Shown piece after piece: positions 1 through 9,640 of a DNA stretch of 64,000 nt (position 1 is its first letter; each line of letters begins with the position of its first letter). A model generated the notes under the pieces. The model did not search any database and had not been told where the DNA came from. It worked only from the letters and a program-made list of their open reading frames with translations. The stretch is from DATDAH01 sp963792205 (GTDB taxonomy: Bacteria; Actinomycetota; Acidimicrobiia; Acidimicrobiales; DATDAH01): contig CAWBVI010000004.1 of NCBI GenBank assembly GCA_963792205.1, forward strand, positions 682,001 through 746,000. The letters run 5' to 3'. A program made the translations under genes and the position numbers.

Positions 1-52
1 GGGGCGCTCACCCTGGGCGGTTTCCGTGGTCGCGGCAACACTAGGGGTAGTG

Positions 53-469
53 ATGCTCACCCATTCGAGAAGGGATGGCGACACGGCTGACACCTCGACT
101 CCGGGCGACGTGACCGTGCTCATCGTCGACGACCAGGCGCCGTTCCGCGCCGTGGCCAGGACCGTGGTCGACGTCGCCCCCGGCTTCAGCGTCGCCGGTG
201 AGGCGGCGTCGGGCGAGGAGGCCGTCGAGCTGGCCGGCGCCCTCCACCCGGCGATGGTGCTCATGGACATCAACCTGCCCGGGATCAGCGGCCTCGAGGC
301 CACCCGCCAGATCGTGGCCGAGCACCCCGACGTGGCCGTGATCCTGCTCTCCACCTACAAGGAGAACGACCTGCCCGCCGACGCCACCGACTGCGGCGCC
401 GCCCGCTACGTCCACAAGGAGGACTTCGGCCCCGCCGTCCTCCGCGAGATCTGGGACGGCCGCGGCTAG
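53..469 (+). CDS. Stand-alone response-regulator receiver protein
   Basis: This is a REC domain with almost nothing else. It has the acidic pair in VLIVDDQ, the phospho-acceptor aspartate in VLMDINLPG, a Ser/Thr switch position in LLSTYKE and the conserved lysine in YVHKEDF. No DNA-binding or enzymatic output domain follows, so it probably works by protein contact or as a phosphate sink, like CheY or Spo0F. I prefer the ATG at 53; a GTG at 26 would add nine residues without domain support. The cognate kinase is not identifiable, although a HisKA_3 histidine kinase lies at 5-7 kb. Its stop codon overlaps the convergent stop of the next gene in a shared CTAG. Confidence 0.85.
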   Translation: MLTHSRRDGDTADTSTPGDVTVLIVDDQAPFRAVARTVVDVAPGFSVAGEAASGEEAVELAGALHPAMVLMDINLPGISGLEATRQIVAEHPDVAVILLSTYKENDLPADATDCGAARYVHKEDFGPAVLREIWDGRG

Positions 470-2040
470 ATCGGTCGTATCGCGGTCGGGTCGCTGCGGA
501 TCCAGCGCAGGATGTCTCGTCGCGAGACGGGCCCGTGAGGACGCCAGGGGTCAGCGATGGCGCCGTCGTCGACCAGCCCCGCGTAGGTCGCTCGCGCCTC
601 AGTCAGGGCGCTGGGGGTGACGGCACAACGGGTCGCTTCCGGGTCGATGCCGAAGAGCCGGGCGGCGTTGAGGCCGAGGACCTTGGCCTTGATCTCATCG
701 GTGAGGGCCGGGTAGCCGTACCGGTCCTGGTGGTCCCGGCCGATCTGGAACGCCCGGAACGCCATGATCTGAGGCTGCGGTGATCCGTACCAGATGGCGT
801 CGGTCCCCCAGCAGACCCGGTCCTCGCCCACGCGGGTCAGCAGCTTGCCGAGCAGGTGCGAGGCCTGCTCCGGGTCGCCCATGACCTCCCGCCACGCCGT
901 CCCCAGATCGGCCCAGACGTTGCTGTTGGGGGCGACCCCGGTCTCGTCCATCGCTCGCAGCAGGGAGTTGACGCCGCGTGTCGCCGCGGCCGGGTCGTAG
1001 GGCCCTTCGTAGGTCTCGCGCTCGAAGGCCGAGTGGAAGACGACGAAGTCCATCCGGGGGTAGCGATGGGCGAGGCGCACCATGTCCTCGGGGCCGTTGA
1101 ACCGCTGGTCGAACTCGAGCAGCGGAAGGCCCTTGTGGGCGCAGAACACCCGCACGCCGAGCTCGCGGGCCTTCTCGACGACGGGGATCCCGATCGTGGG
1201 GTCGTCCAGCGCGTAGCCGGTCCCCGCCGGTCCCCACGCGGGGTAGGCCTTGAACGCCGCCACCCGCCCCGTCGACGCCGTGGCCTCCATGAGGTCGAGT
1301 CGCGCGGCGAGGGGGCCGAAGTTCGGCGCGATCACGTCGTGGATGAGCAGGCGGGGCGCGCCGCCTTCGGTCAGGGCGTCGACCATGTCCTGGGTGCCGC
1401 TCTTGGCCCCGAAGGGCACCGGCGCATCTCCGTCCCCCGAGTTCGGCACGTCGGAGAGCAGCGCCACCGTCGTGTCGCTGGCCAGGAACATCGACTCCAC
1501 GTAGGACGCCCGATCGAGGCAGTCCAGCCCGTCGGCCGCCGTGCACCCGGGGGGGACCAGGGTGGTGAGGATCATGTCCGCGATCCGGGGTGCTGCGGCC
1601 CGCCACGGGCCCTGCGGCATCACGTGGTGGGTGTGGATGTCGAAGATGAACTCCCCGTTGTCGCCGAGGCGCCGCTCGCACTCGGCCACCTCCTCAGGTG
1701 GGGGGACGACGTAGGCGCTCGTGGTCGGCGGCACAGTCGTCGCCGTGGTGGTGGTCGTGGGCGCGGCGCTCTCCGATGCCGACGAACAGGCGTTGAGGAC
1801 GGTCAACGCCGCCGCGAGGCCGCCGGCGCCCTGGAGGAACCGCCGACGATCGACCCCCAGACGGGCCGCCGCGGCCGACGAGCGGTCGAGCATCGCCCGG
1901 GCGACGGCGCGGTCCCGATCGGTCGCCGGTCGCGGCACGAACTCGCCGTTGGACAGCTCACCCGGGGCGATCGGCAGCGACGGTGATCCGTCGTCCACGT
2001 CGCGGAGCCATCGCCGGAACCGCCCCTCGCCGTTCACCAC
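466..2040 (-). CDS. Tat-exported amidohydrolase (Amidohydro_2 family)
   Basis: This is a metal-dependent TIM-barrel hydrolase of the amidohydrolase-2 type, about 524 residues. A twin-arginine motif (DRRRFLQG) near residue 66 is followed by a hydrophobic stretch and a lipobox-like LNAC, then a Ser/Thr/Pro-rich linker, so it is predicted to be exported by Tat and possibly lipid-anchored. The HTHH motif (IFDIHTHHVM) gives the first metal ligands, FHSAFE a later histidine, and CWGTDAIWYG the late aspartate typical of the family. The region before the Arg pair is unusually long; an ATG at 1893 would give a conventional Tat n-region, but the upstream segment reads as coding. Substrate is unknown. 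Confidence 0.85.
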   Translation of the reverse strand: MVNGEGRFRRWLRDVDDGSPSLPIAPGELSNGEFVPRPATDRDRAVARAMLDRSSAAAARLGVDRRRFLQGAGGLAAALTVLNACSSASESAAPTTTTTATTVPPTTSAYVVPPPEEVAECERRLGDNGEFIFDIHTHHVMPQGPWRAAAPRIADMILTTLVPPGCTAADGLDCLDRASYVESMFLASDTTVALLSDVPNSGDGDAPVPFGAKSGTQDMVDALTEGGAPRLLIHDVIAPNFGPLAARLDLMEATASTGRVAAFKAYPAWGPAGTGYALDDPTIGIPVVEKARELGVRVFCAHKGLPLLEFDQRFNGPEDMVRLAHRYPRMDFVVFHSAFERETYEGPYDPAAATRGVNSLLRAMDETGVAPNSNVWADLGTAWREVMGDPEQASHLLGKLLTRVGEDRVCWGTDAIWYGSPQPQIMAFRAFQIGRDHQDRYGYPALTDEIKAKVLGLNAARLFGIDPEATRCAVTPSALTEARATYAGLVDDGAIADPWRPHGPVSRRDILRWIRSDPTAIRPI

Positions 2041-2088
2041 CCGTTGTGACGACCCAGCCGACCGCTTCGTTCAGTGGCGTCCAGCTCC

Positions 2089-2117
2089 TTGTGGCTGTCA
2101 CCCCGAGGGGGTAGAGT
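2089..2117 (+). promoter_or_regulatory. Predicted sigma-70-type promoter of the DUF222-HNH gene
   Basis: TTGTGG at 2089-2094 and TAGAGT at 2112-2117 are separated by 17 bases. Only seven bases separate the -10 from the ATG at 2125, so the transcript would be leaderless or nearly so. No Shine-Dalgarno sequence is present. Confidence 0.5.
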
Positions 2118-2124
2118 AGAACGT

Positions 2125-3391
2125 ATGTTCGATTCGGGTGACGAGCGGGACCACGAGCTGGTCAACCCGTTCGGTGCCATGACCGAGGACCAGCTCGCGG
2201 CCCAGGCCGGGTTCCTGCAGGCCCGACGGGCCGGCCTGGAGGCCGAGGAGGCCGACCTGTTGCACGAGGTGCAGCGGCGCCGGTCGGTCAGCATCAGCCC
2301 GTTCCGGGACACCGCGGCGTGGTTGCGGCACCACACCGGCATCGCCCGCTCCACCGCCCGCATCCGGGCCGAGACCGCCCGCGAGCTGGTCCTGCTGGCG
2401 GGCGCGCACGCCGAGCTCGGCCGGGGCACGGTCACCTTCGACCACGTCCGGGCCCTGGCCGAGCACGCCAACAGCCCCAACCGCGACCAGGTGCTCGAGG
2501 ACCAGGTCCATCTCACCGCCCTGGCCCGCCGGCTCAGCGCCGATGACTTCCGCGACGCCCTGGCCGAATGGGCCCGCGACCTCGACGAGCAACGCCAGGC
2601 CGGCCTCAGCGAACACGAGCGGCAGCGGGCCAAGCGCCGCCTGACCCGGGGCCGCAGCCCCGACGGCCTCGCCCGCACCACCCTGGATCTCGACGACGAG
2701 TCCGACGCCGTCGTCTACGGGGCGCTGCGCGGCCATCGTGGCCGAGATGAACCGGGCCGACCGCAAAGCCAACCTCCCCCCCGAACAGCAACGCAGCTCC
2801 CGCCAGACCTGGGCCGACGCGGCCGAAGAGCTGGCCCGCCGCGCCCGGGGCGCCGACGTCATCACCAAACACAAGGCCCGCCCCACCATCCTGGCCCTGA
2901 CCGACATGAGCGTCCTGTGGGACCAGCTCCGAGTCCGCGGCTACTGCGAGCTCGAAGACGGCACCCAGATCACCGCCCGCCAGCTCCGCCGCCTGGCCTG
3001 CGAGGCCGACATCATCCCCATGATCCTGGACAGCGACGGCGTCTGCTTGGACATGGGCAGGGCCGTGCGCCTGGCCACCTACGAGCAACGCCTCGCCCTC
3101 CACGCCCTACACCCCACCTGCGCCGTCGAAGGCTGCGACGTCGACTTCAACTGGTGCGAGGTCCACCACCTCCGCCCCTGGGAGAAGCACGGCCTCACCG
3201 ACCTCGACAACCTCGTCCCCCTCTGCACCTACCACCACCACCTCATCCACGACAACGACCTCCAAGTCCAGCTCCAACCCGACCGCACCGTGAGACTCTG
3301 CCGCCTCCCGATCGCCCCCACCCCCCGGCGCCACGCCCGCAAGTACGCCCGCCGAGCCCTACGACCACCGGACCTTGTGCCCACCCGCTGA
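2125..3391 (+). CDS. DUF222 / HNH endonuclease (13E12-type), frameshifted
   Basis: The N-terminal half is the helical DUF222 domain and the C-terminal half ends in an HNH nuclease motif (CAVEGC, then EVHHLRPW, then NLVPLCTYHHHLIHD). The two halves are in different frames. The first runs to VVYGALR and the second resumes at AIVAEMNRADRKA. One surplus G at 2731-2732 explains the break, and removing it restores a 421-residue protein of normal family length. The family resembles the 13E12 repeat proteins of mycobacteria, often multicopy and of unknown role, perhaps mobile-element related. Whether the frameshift is real or a sequencing error cannot be told from sequence alone. Confidence 0.85.
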
Positions 3392-3467
3392 AGCGGGCCC
3401 CGGCGTCACCCACCCTCACGAAGGACGTGCACGGAAAGGTCGAGGCCTAGTGCGCTCGACCTGGGAC

Positions 3468-3490
3468 ATCGCCAAGCTGCGCTTGGCGAT
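3468..3490. terminator. Hairpin between convergent genes
   Basis: ATCGCCAAGC and GCTTGGCGAT form a perfect 10-bp stem with a 3-base loop (TGC). It sits between the ends of two convergent genes and can serve either strand. No U-tract follows, as is common in high-GC actinobacteria. Confidence 0.55.
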
Positions 3491-3545
3491 CACCACTGTG
3501 CTTGCCTGGTCGCCTCGCCTATCGGCTCGGCTCCGAACCCCCCAC

Positions 3546-3563
3546 CGACGGCGCCCGCCGTCG
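3546..3563 (-). terminator. Hairpin after the FAD oxidoreductase gene
   Basis: CGACGGCG and CGCCGTCG form a perfect 8-bp stem with a 2-base loop, 16 bases past the stop codon of the minus-strand oxidoreductase gene. There is no U-tract. Confidence 0.4.
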
Positions 3564-3579
3564 CACCACCGCGTCGGCG

Positions 3580-5006
3580 TCAGAACTCGTGCTTCAGGGC
3601 GGAGTGGGCGGCGTGCCAGCCGCACATGCCGTGGACGCCACCACCGGGCGGGGTCGACGACGAGCACAGGTAGACGCCCTTGGCCGGCGTGCGCCAGGGG
3701 TCGAGGCCGAGGGTCGGGCGGCGCACGAACTGCCGGAAGTCGGCCGCGCCGCTGTTGATGTCCCCGCCGACGAAGTTGGGGTTGCGGGCCTCGACGTCCG
3801 CCGGCGACATCACGTGCCGGGCGAGCACCCGGTCGCGGAAGCCGGGGGCGAAGCGTTCGATCTGGGCCTCGATGCGCTCGGTCATGTCGACGGTCGAGCC
3901 GTTGGGGACGTGGCAGTACGCCCACAGGGCGTGGGTCCCCTCGGGCGCGCGGGTGGGGTCGAAGGAGCTGGCCTGGACGAGGAGCACGAACGGCCGCTCC
4001 GGGTGGCGGCCGGCGGCCACGTCGCCCTCGCCCAGGATCATCTCGTCGAGCGTGCCGGCCACGTGCACCGTGCCCGCTCGGGCGACGTCCGGATTGGTCC
4101 AGGGCACCGGTCCGTCGAGCGCCCAGTCGACCTTGAACACCCCGGCGCCGTAGCGCAGCCCCTGCAGCGCCCGCCGGTAGCGAGCCGGGAACCGGTCGCC
4201 GACGATGCGCGCCGCGCTGCGGGCGGACACGTCGAGCAGAACCGCCCGGGCGGGCGGCACGTCATCGAGCGAACGCACGGGTGAGCCGGTCACGACCTCG
4301 CCACCGGCAGCCTCGATCCGGGCCACCAGGGCGTCGGCCACCCGTTGTGAGCCTCCCTTGGCCACCGGGTACCCGACCAGGTGCGCCGTGACGCCCAGCA
4401 TCAGGCCGTAGCCGGCGGTGATGGGCGCCTCGAGGGACAGGATCGAGTGGGCCGCCAGCCCGCCGAACAGGGCCCGGCCCTCCTCGGTGGCGAAGCGGCG
4501 CTTCCCGAGGCCGGCCGCGGAGCGGATACCGACGACGCCGTAGCGGGCCAGCGCCAGCGGGTGGCGGGGCGGCAGGGTGAAGGGTGACAGCAGGCCGTCG
4601 ACCAGGTCGTACCCCGACTCGACGAGGGGGCCCATCAGCCTTCGGTAGGCCGCGGCGTCCCCGTCGAGGCCCACCGCGGTGTCCTCGACGGAGCGGTGGA
4701 GCAGGGCGGCCCGGCCGCCATCGAGGGGCTGGGCCAGCGGGAGCTCGGGTTGGACCCACTCGAGGCCGTGCTCGTCAAGGGGGAGATCCCGCAGGGCCGG
4801 CGATGCCAGGCCGAGCGACCAGACCGTCGCGCATGGATCGTGGACCACCCCGGGCAGGGTCAGCTCGGCCGAGCGCGCCCCCCGCCGACGGTGTCGGCCG
4901 CCTCGAGCACGAGGACCTGCAGGCCGGCCTCGGCGAGCAGGCCGGCGGCGACCAGGCCGTTGGGGCCCGAGCCGACGACGACGGCGTCGGGTTCCGCGTT
5001 GCCCAC
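3580..5006 (-). CDS. FAD-dependent oxidoreductase (phytoene-desaturase-like), frameshifted
   Basis: The N-terminus has the dinucleotide-binding signature VVVGSGPNGLVAA and an LEAADTVGGG segment. The C-terminus ends in GGGVHGMCGWHAA, typical of the NAD(P)/FAD oxidoreductases related to phytoene dehydrogenase. The frame breaks at a run of six C at 4878-4883. Seven would give VGGGARSAEL followed by TLPGVVHD and a continuous 475-residue protein from the GTG at 5006. The gene begins 4 bases after the histidine kinase stop and probably ends the 14-3.6 kb minus-strand operon. Substrate is unknown, and actinobacteria carry several such paralogues outside carotenoid pathways. Confidence 0.8.
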
Positions 5007-5010
5007 AGGG

Positions 5011-7167
5011 TCAGGATGCCGTGACCTCGGCCGGGTCCTGCGCCTCGACCGGCGCCTCCTCAGCCGGAGGCTCGTCCACCGGGACCTTGCCCCGGACCTT
5101 CGCCCCGGCGCCGGGCGCGCTGTCGACCTCGAGGACCCCGCCGATGGCGCCCAAGCGGTCACGCATGTTCACGAAGCCGTGACCCATCGCCGCGGCCGCG
5201 GGGTCGAAGCCGGGGCCGTCGTCGGCCACCTCGAAGCGCAGGAACCCGTCCCTTTCGTCGACCGAGACGGTCAGCTGGGCGTCCTCTCCGGCGTGCTTGC
5301 CCGCGTTCTGCATGGCCTCCAGGCAGCAGAAGTAGATGGCCGCCTCCGTCTCGGTCGGGTGGCGCTGCACCGACTCGGTCACGACCAGCTCGACCGGGAG
5401 GGTGCTGCGGTTGGCGGCGGCCTTCAGGGCCGCCTCGAGGCCCCGGTCCCGCAGCAGGGGCGGGTAGATCCCATGGGCCAGCTCGCGCAGCTCGTCCAGG
5501 GTGTCCTGCACGTCGCCACGGAGCTGGTCGAGCATCTCGTCGGCCGTCGCCCGATCGGCGTCGATGAGCTGCTTCACCAGCCCGACCTTGACCGCCAGGG
5601 CGACGAGGTGCTGCTGGGCGCCGTCGTGGAGGTTGCGCTCGATCTGCCGACGGGACTCGTCGGCCGCGGTCACGATGCGGAGCCGGGACGCCTGCAGCTC
5701 CTGGTTGCGGACCTCCAGCTCCTCGAGCGAGGCCTGGAGGGCGGAGTCCAGCCGCACGTTGTGCAGGGCCAGGCCCACCTGGCGGGCGAGCTCGGCCAGC
5801 ACGCGATCGTCCTCGTCGGTGAACGGCGGGTCGTCGGCCGGACGCTCGACCACGATCAGGCCCAGGAGCTCGCCCAGGTGGGCGACCATCGCGGCGCGCA
5901 CCTGCACGTCACCCCGCCCCTCGAGCAGCCCAGGGACCCAGACCTGGAGCCAAGCGTTGCCCTGCACGTGGGCCCGGGTGGCCACCCCGAGCTCCTCGCC
6001 GGCCAGCACCAGCCGCCCGGCGCCCCGGTCGGGCACGGACACGGCCCGGTCGAGCTGCCCGGCCGCGCCGGTCCACACCTCCGACGCCTTCAGCGTGAGG
6101 CTCTTCTTGAGCGACTCGGCCAGCTGGAGGAGCAGCTCGTCCATGGGGACGGCGCGGGACATCCGGCCGGCAAAGGTCTTGACCGCGTCGTCCGGCCGCT
6201 GCCGCTCGCCGTACACCCGCTGGTTGGCCACCTCCTCGAGGCGGTGCCGGGCCGGGAAGGCCAGGACCGCGCACACCCCCGCGGCCAGCATCGAGAGGAC
6301 CAGGACCGAGCGCTCCTCGGCCTCGGGGGATCGGCCGAGGCCGACGACGACGAAGAGGTACACCGCCTCCACCAGGGCGAGCAGCCCGACGATGACGACC
6401 GTCCGCACCAGGACGCGGTCGATCACCGTCAGCAGCCTCGGGACGGTGGAGGCGGCGATGCCGGCGGGCACGAGGATCGTCGCGCCGAGCGCGACCACGC
6501 CCGGCCGGGGCGGCCAGTCCAACAGGGCGTCGAGGAGGACGACCAGGCCACCGATGGCGGCGGCCACGACCAGCCCCCAACCAAACCACTGCAGGCGGGC
6601 CCGATCGGCCACGGTCGCCTTCCGGCAGCGGGCCAGGTAGCCGATGAGGCCGACCGTGGCGGCCACGACCGCGGCGGCCACGAACGGGCCGGCCGGCAGC
6701 CCGCCCGACTCGGGGCCGACCGCGAGCCCGAGGGCGACGCCGCCGAGGTAGCCCAGGGCGACCGCGACGCGGCCAGCCGTCGACGGCAGCGCCCCGTCCG
6801 GCACCGCGAGGGCCAGGTGCAGGCCGACCGCGGGGAGCAGGGCGGTCAGCACCGAGCGGGCCAGCTCGAGCCCCTCGTCGCCACCCAGGACCCGGGCCGC
6901 GGCGTACAGCGCGGCACCGAAGACCAGGGCCACGAAGCCGACGAGGAGGGCCAGCGGCCGGCCCGGCAGCCTCCGAGCGGCCACGACTGCCGCGGCGGCC
7001 CAAGCACCGGCCACGACGGCGGCCACGACCCAGGCCGCTCCGCCGTGGTCGACCGCGCCCACGACGGCGAGGAGCAGCCCGGCCGCGGCGAGCAGCAGCG
7101 CCGGCAGCCTCGTGTTGCGACCGGAACCGGCCACCGGGGGGCTCGGCGGTGCGTTCGTGGTGGGCAT
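5011..7167 (-). CDS. Membrane sensor histidine kinase (NarL/DesK-type, GAF plus HisKA_3)
   Basis: The first 270 or so residues are a run of hydrophobic helices, probably seven or eight membrane spans. A GAF-like domain (roughly 330-470) and a coiled coil lead to the HisKA_3 dimerisation helix with the phospho-acceptor histidine in RNLHDGAQQHLV. The HATPase_c domain follows, with N-box EAMQNAGKHA and G-box DDGPGFDP. Kinases of this class usually pair with REC-LuxR regulators. The same operon begins with a REC-HTH-cyclase protein, making that the obvious candidate partner, though this is inference. The two FtsX permeases immediately upstream may provide or remove the sensed signal. Confidence 0.9.
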   Translation of the reverse strand: MPTTNAPPSPPVAGSGRNTRLPALLLAAAGLLLAVVGAVDHGGAAWVVAAVVAGAWAAAAVVAARRLPGRPLALLVGFVALVFGAALYAAARVLGGDEGLELARSVLTALLPAVGLHLALAVPDGALPSTAGRVAVALGYLGGVALGLAVGPESGGLPAGPFVAAAVVAATVGLIGYLARCRKATVADRARLQWFGWGLVVAAAIGGLVVLLDALLDWPPRPGVVALGATILVPAGIAASTVPRLLTVIDRVLVRTVVIVGLLALVEAVYLFVVVGLGRSPEAEERSVLVLSMLAAGVCAVLAFPARHRLEEVANQRVYGERQRPDDAVKTFAGRMSRAVPMDELLLQLAESLKKSLTLKASEVWTGAAGQLDRAVSVPDRGAGRLVLAGEELGVATRAHVQGNAWLQVWVPGLLEGRGDVQVRAAMVAHLGELLGLIVVERPADDPPFTDEDDRVLAELARQVGLALHNVRLDSALQASLEELEVRNQELQASRLRIVTAADESRRQIERNLHDGAQQHLVALAVKVGLVKQLIDADRATADEMLDQLRGDVQDTLDELRELAHGIYPPLLRDRGLEAALKAAANRSTLPVELVVTESVQRHPTETEAAIYFCCLEAMQNAGKHAGEDAQLTVSVDERDGFLRFEVADDGPGFDPAAAAMGHGFVNMRDRLGAIGGVLEVDSAPGAGAKVRGKVPVDEPPAEEAPVEAQDPAEVTAS

Positions 7168-7179
7168 CGTTCTCTCCGT

Positions 7180-9609
7180 CTACTCGGTCCTGAGGATGGA
7201 TGCGGGATGGGCGGCGGCGGCGCGCAGTCCGGGGACGAGGCCGGCCAGCAGGGACAGGGCCACCACCGCCACGGCCAGGCCGCCGAGGGCCAGGGCGGGG
7301 GTGACCAGGGCGACGACGGCGCCGAGCGCGGTGGCCAGCACGCTCCAGGCCAGCCGGCCGATCACCGCGCCGAGGGGGAGGCCAACGAGGAGCCCCACCC
7401 CGGCGATCACCAGTGCCTGCACGGCCACGGTGCCGAGGACCTGCGACCGGGTGAAGCCCATCGTGCGCAGCACCGCGAGCTCACCCCGGCGGGACCGGAC
7501 GGCGGCCGCCAGACGCATGGATCACCGTCAGCGCGATCAGCGCGGCGAGGAGGCCGGTGAGCACCAGCGGCGTGGTCCGGACCCGTTCGAGGCTCTGGAT
7601 GTCCGAGGGGGTGGACGCCGGGAAGCCGGACACGAACAGCGGCGGGGGGACCTCGATGGCGTCGGCCACCGCCGCGGGGTCGCCCGTCCCCTCCACCTGC
7701 ACGACGACGCCGTACGGCGTGAACTCGGGGCCCCAGCGACGGAGGACGGCATGAGAGGCCAGGACACCCTCGCCCAGCGTGGTCTTGTCGGCCCCCGAGT
7801 ACGCCGCGAGCGCGGGAAGGACCGCCGTCCCGACCACGGTCACCTCGGTGGTGCGGTTCCCTCGTTCGAGGGTCACCCGGTCGCCGACGTCGACGCCGAG
7901 ATCCTCCATGGTGCGCGCCCCGAGTGCCACCTCCATCCGTCCCTCGGGTGGTCGCCCGTCGAGGATGGTCGGCACGACCGGATCGGGTGACGGGTCGATC
8001 GACAGCGCGGGCACCGACTGGCCGTCGACGGTGAGCTGACCCGGGTAGACCAACCCGTACGCCGAGATGTCGTCGCGCGCCCCAGCGCGTCGAGCACGGG
8101 CTCGTAGTCCTCTGGTCCGGGATCCTCATCACTCTCGAGATCGATCACCGCGTTCCAGGGGGTGCCGTACAGGTCCGGGTGGTCCACGAGGTGGTTGAGG
8201 CTCGACGAGAAGACCACGGTGGCGGCGACGAGGGCCACGCTCGTCACCGCGCCGGCGAGCGTGGACCAGGCGGGTACGCCGACGGGCCCTCGATCGAGCG
8301 CGAAGCGGATGCCGCTGACGGTCGCGGGCGCCAGGCCGAGCTCTGCCGCCCGTGACCCGACGCCGCCGCCCCGGGCCTCACGACGCGGGCGACGAGCGGA
8401 GGCCACCGCCGGCCAGATCGCCAGGAGCGAACCGACCAAGAAGACCGTCGCCGCGCCGAGGAGGAGCGCCGTCGGGTCCACCTGCAAGCCAGGATCCGGT
8501 TCGGCTGCTCTCGCCACGCCGACGGGGCCGACCGGCGACGCCACGACGGCGATGACCGCGGCCAGCACACTCCCGACCAGCGCAGCCATCGCCACGCGCG
8601 TGATGCTCAGGCCGGCCCGCTGACGGCTCGTCACGCCGAGCGCACCGAGAGGGCGGAGCGCCACGGCGTCCTGCTGGAGGCGCCGGGAGATCGCCTGGCC
8701 GACGACCACCAGGCCGACGCCGGCCGCCACGACCGAGAAGATGACCAGCGCCGCGACCTGAGGCCGGACGGCGCGATCGAACTGCTCCTGCACCACGGTG
8801 CGCGACTGGAACGCGATCGGCTCCTCCGGCACGAGGGCTTCCACTGCGTTGCGGAAGCGGCCGAGGTCGTCGGGGTCCTGCAGGCGGACGACGGCACCCC
8901 AGTACCCCGCGGTCGGTTGGTCGTAGGTCTCGTAGAAGGCCGGGGTGACCAGCATGGTGCCGCCGCCGAAACCTTCGTCGACGACGATCTCGTCGAAGAA
9001 GGTCCCGATGCCGACCACCTCGAGATCGACGAGGCGACCGGTGGACGGATCGTTGAAGAGCGCCAGCGCCTCGTCGAGGTCTTCCACGGCCTCCATCGCG
9101 CCGAAGTCCTCGAAGGTGAGCAGGCGGGTGGGGTAGGGGTCGCCGACCTCGAGATCGAGCTCCTGGGCCGCCGCCGTGCTGACGAACAGCTCGTCGGGTG
9201 CCTCGGGGTCGGGCATCCGACCCGCCGACACGAGCGGTCGGGCGAAGTCGTACCCGATGTGACCGTCACTGGCCAGCGTCGTCGGGCCGGTGTCGAGCTC
9301 CTCGAAGGAGTCGATCTGGCGAGGCAGCAACGACACACCCTCGAGGCGGCCGAAGTCCCGCACCATGGGGAGGGCGGCGACGTCCTCGCCCTGCAGCTCG
9401 CTGTCGATCCCGAAGTCGGGGTTGACCAGCACGTCCCACCCCTCGGTGTCCTCGACCAACCGGTCGAAGGCGCTGTCGGTGCGCAGGGCAGCGCCGAACC
9501 CGGCGAGGACGGCCCCACCCGCGAGGCCGATGAGCACGGCCAGGCCGATGAAGCCCCGGAACCCGACCCGGCGGGTGACGCGTAGGAGGGCGACGAGCAT
9601 CCCCATCAC
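7180..9609 (-). CDS. FtsX/MacB-type ABC transporter permease, two frameshifts
   Basis: This is a large permease with an N-terminal membrane helix, an extracytoplasmic MacB_PCD-like region, FtsX helices, then a second extracytoplasmic domain and a second FtsX unit. It spans three frames. A missing C in the run 8080-8083 explains the first break, restoring LDALGARDDISAYG. A surplus base near 7513 explains the second, restoring IHALAAAVRSRRGEL. The two changes cancel in length, giving 809 residues, comparable to the neighbouring 786-residue paralogue. It lies 31 bases after that paralogue and 12 before the kinase gene. It probably forms the heteromeric partner of the neighbouring permease, driven by the ATPase at 12 kb. 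Confidence 0.85.
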
Positions 9610-9640
9610 TCCGCCCGGAGAAGTCGCAGGACGCCGCGGC

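Noticed and set aside
2125..3391. DUF222-HNH gene as evidence of an active mobile element
   Set aside because: No terminal repeats, target-site duplication, integrase or group II intron features flank it; the family is common as stand-alone chromosomal copies.
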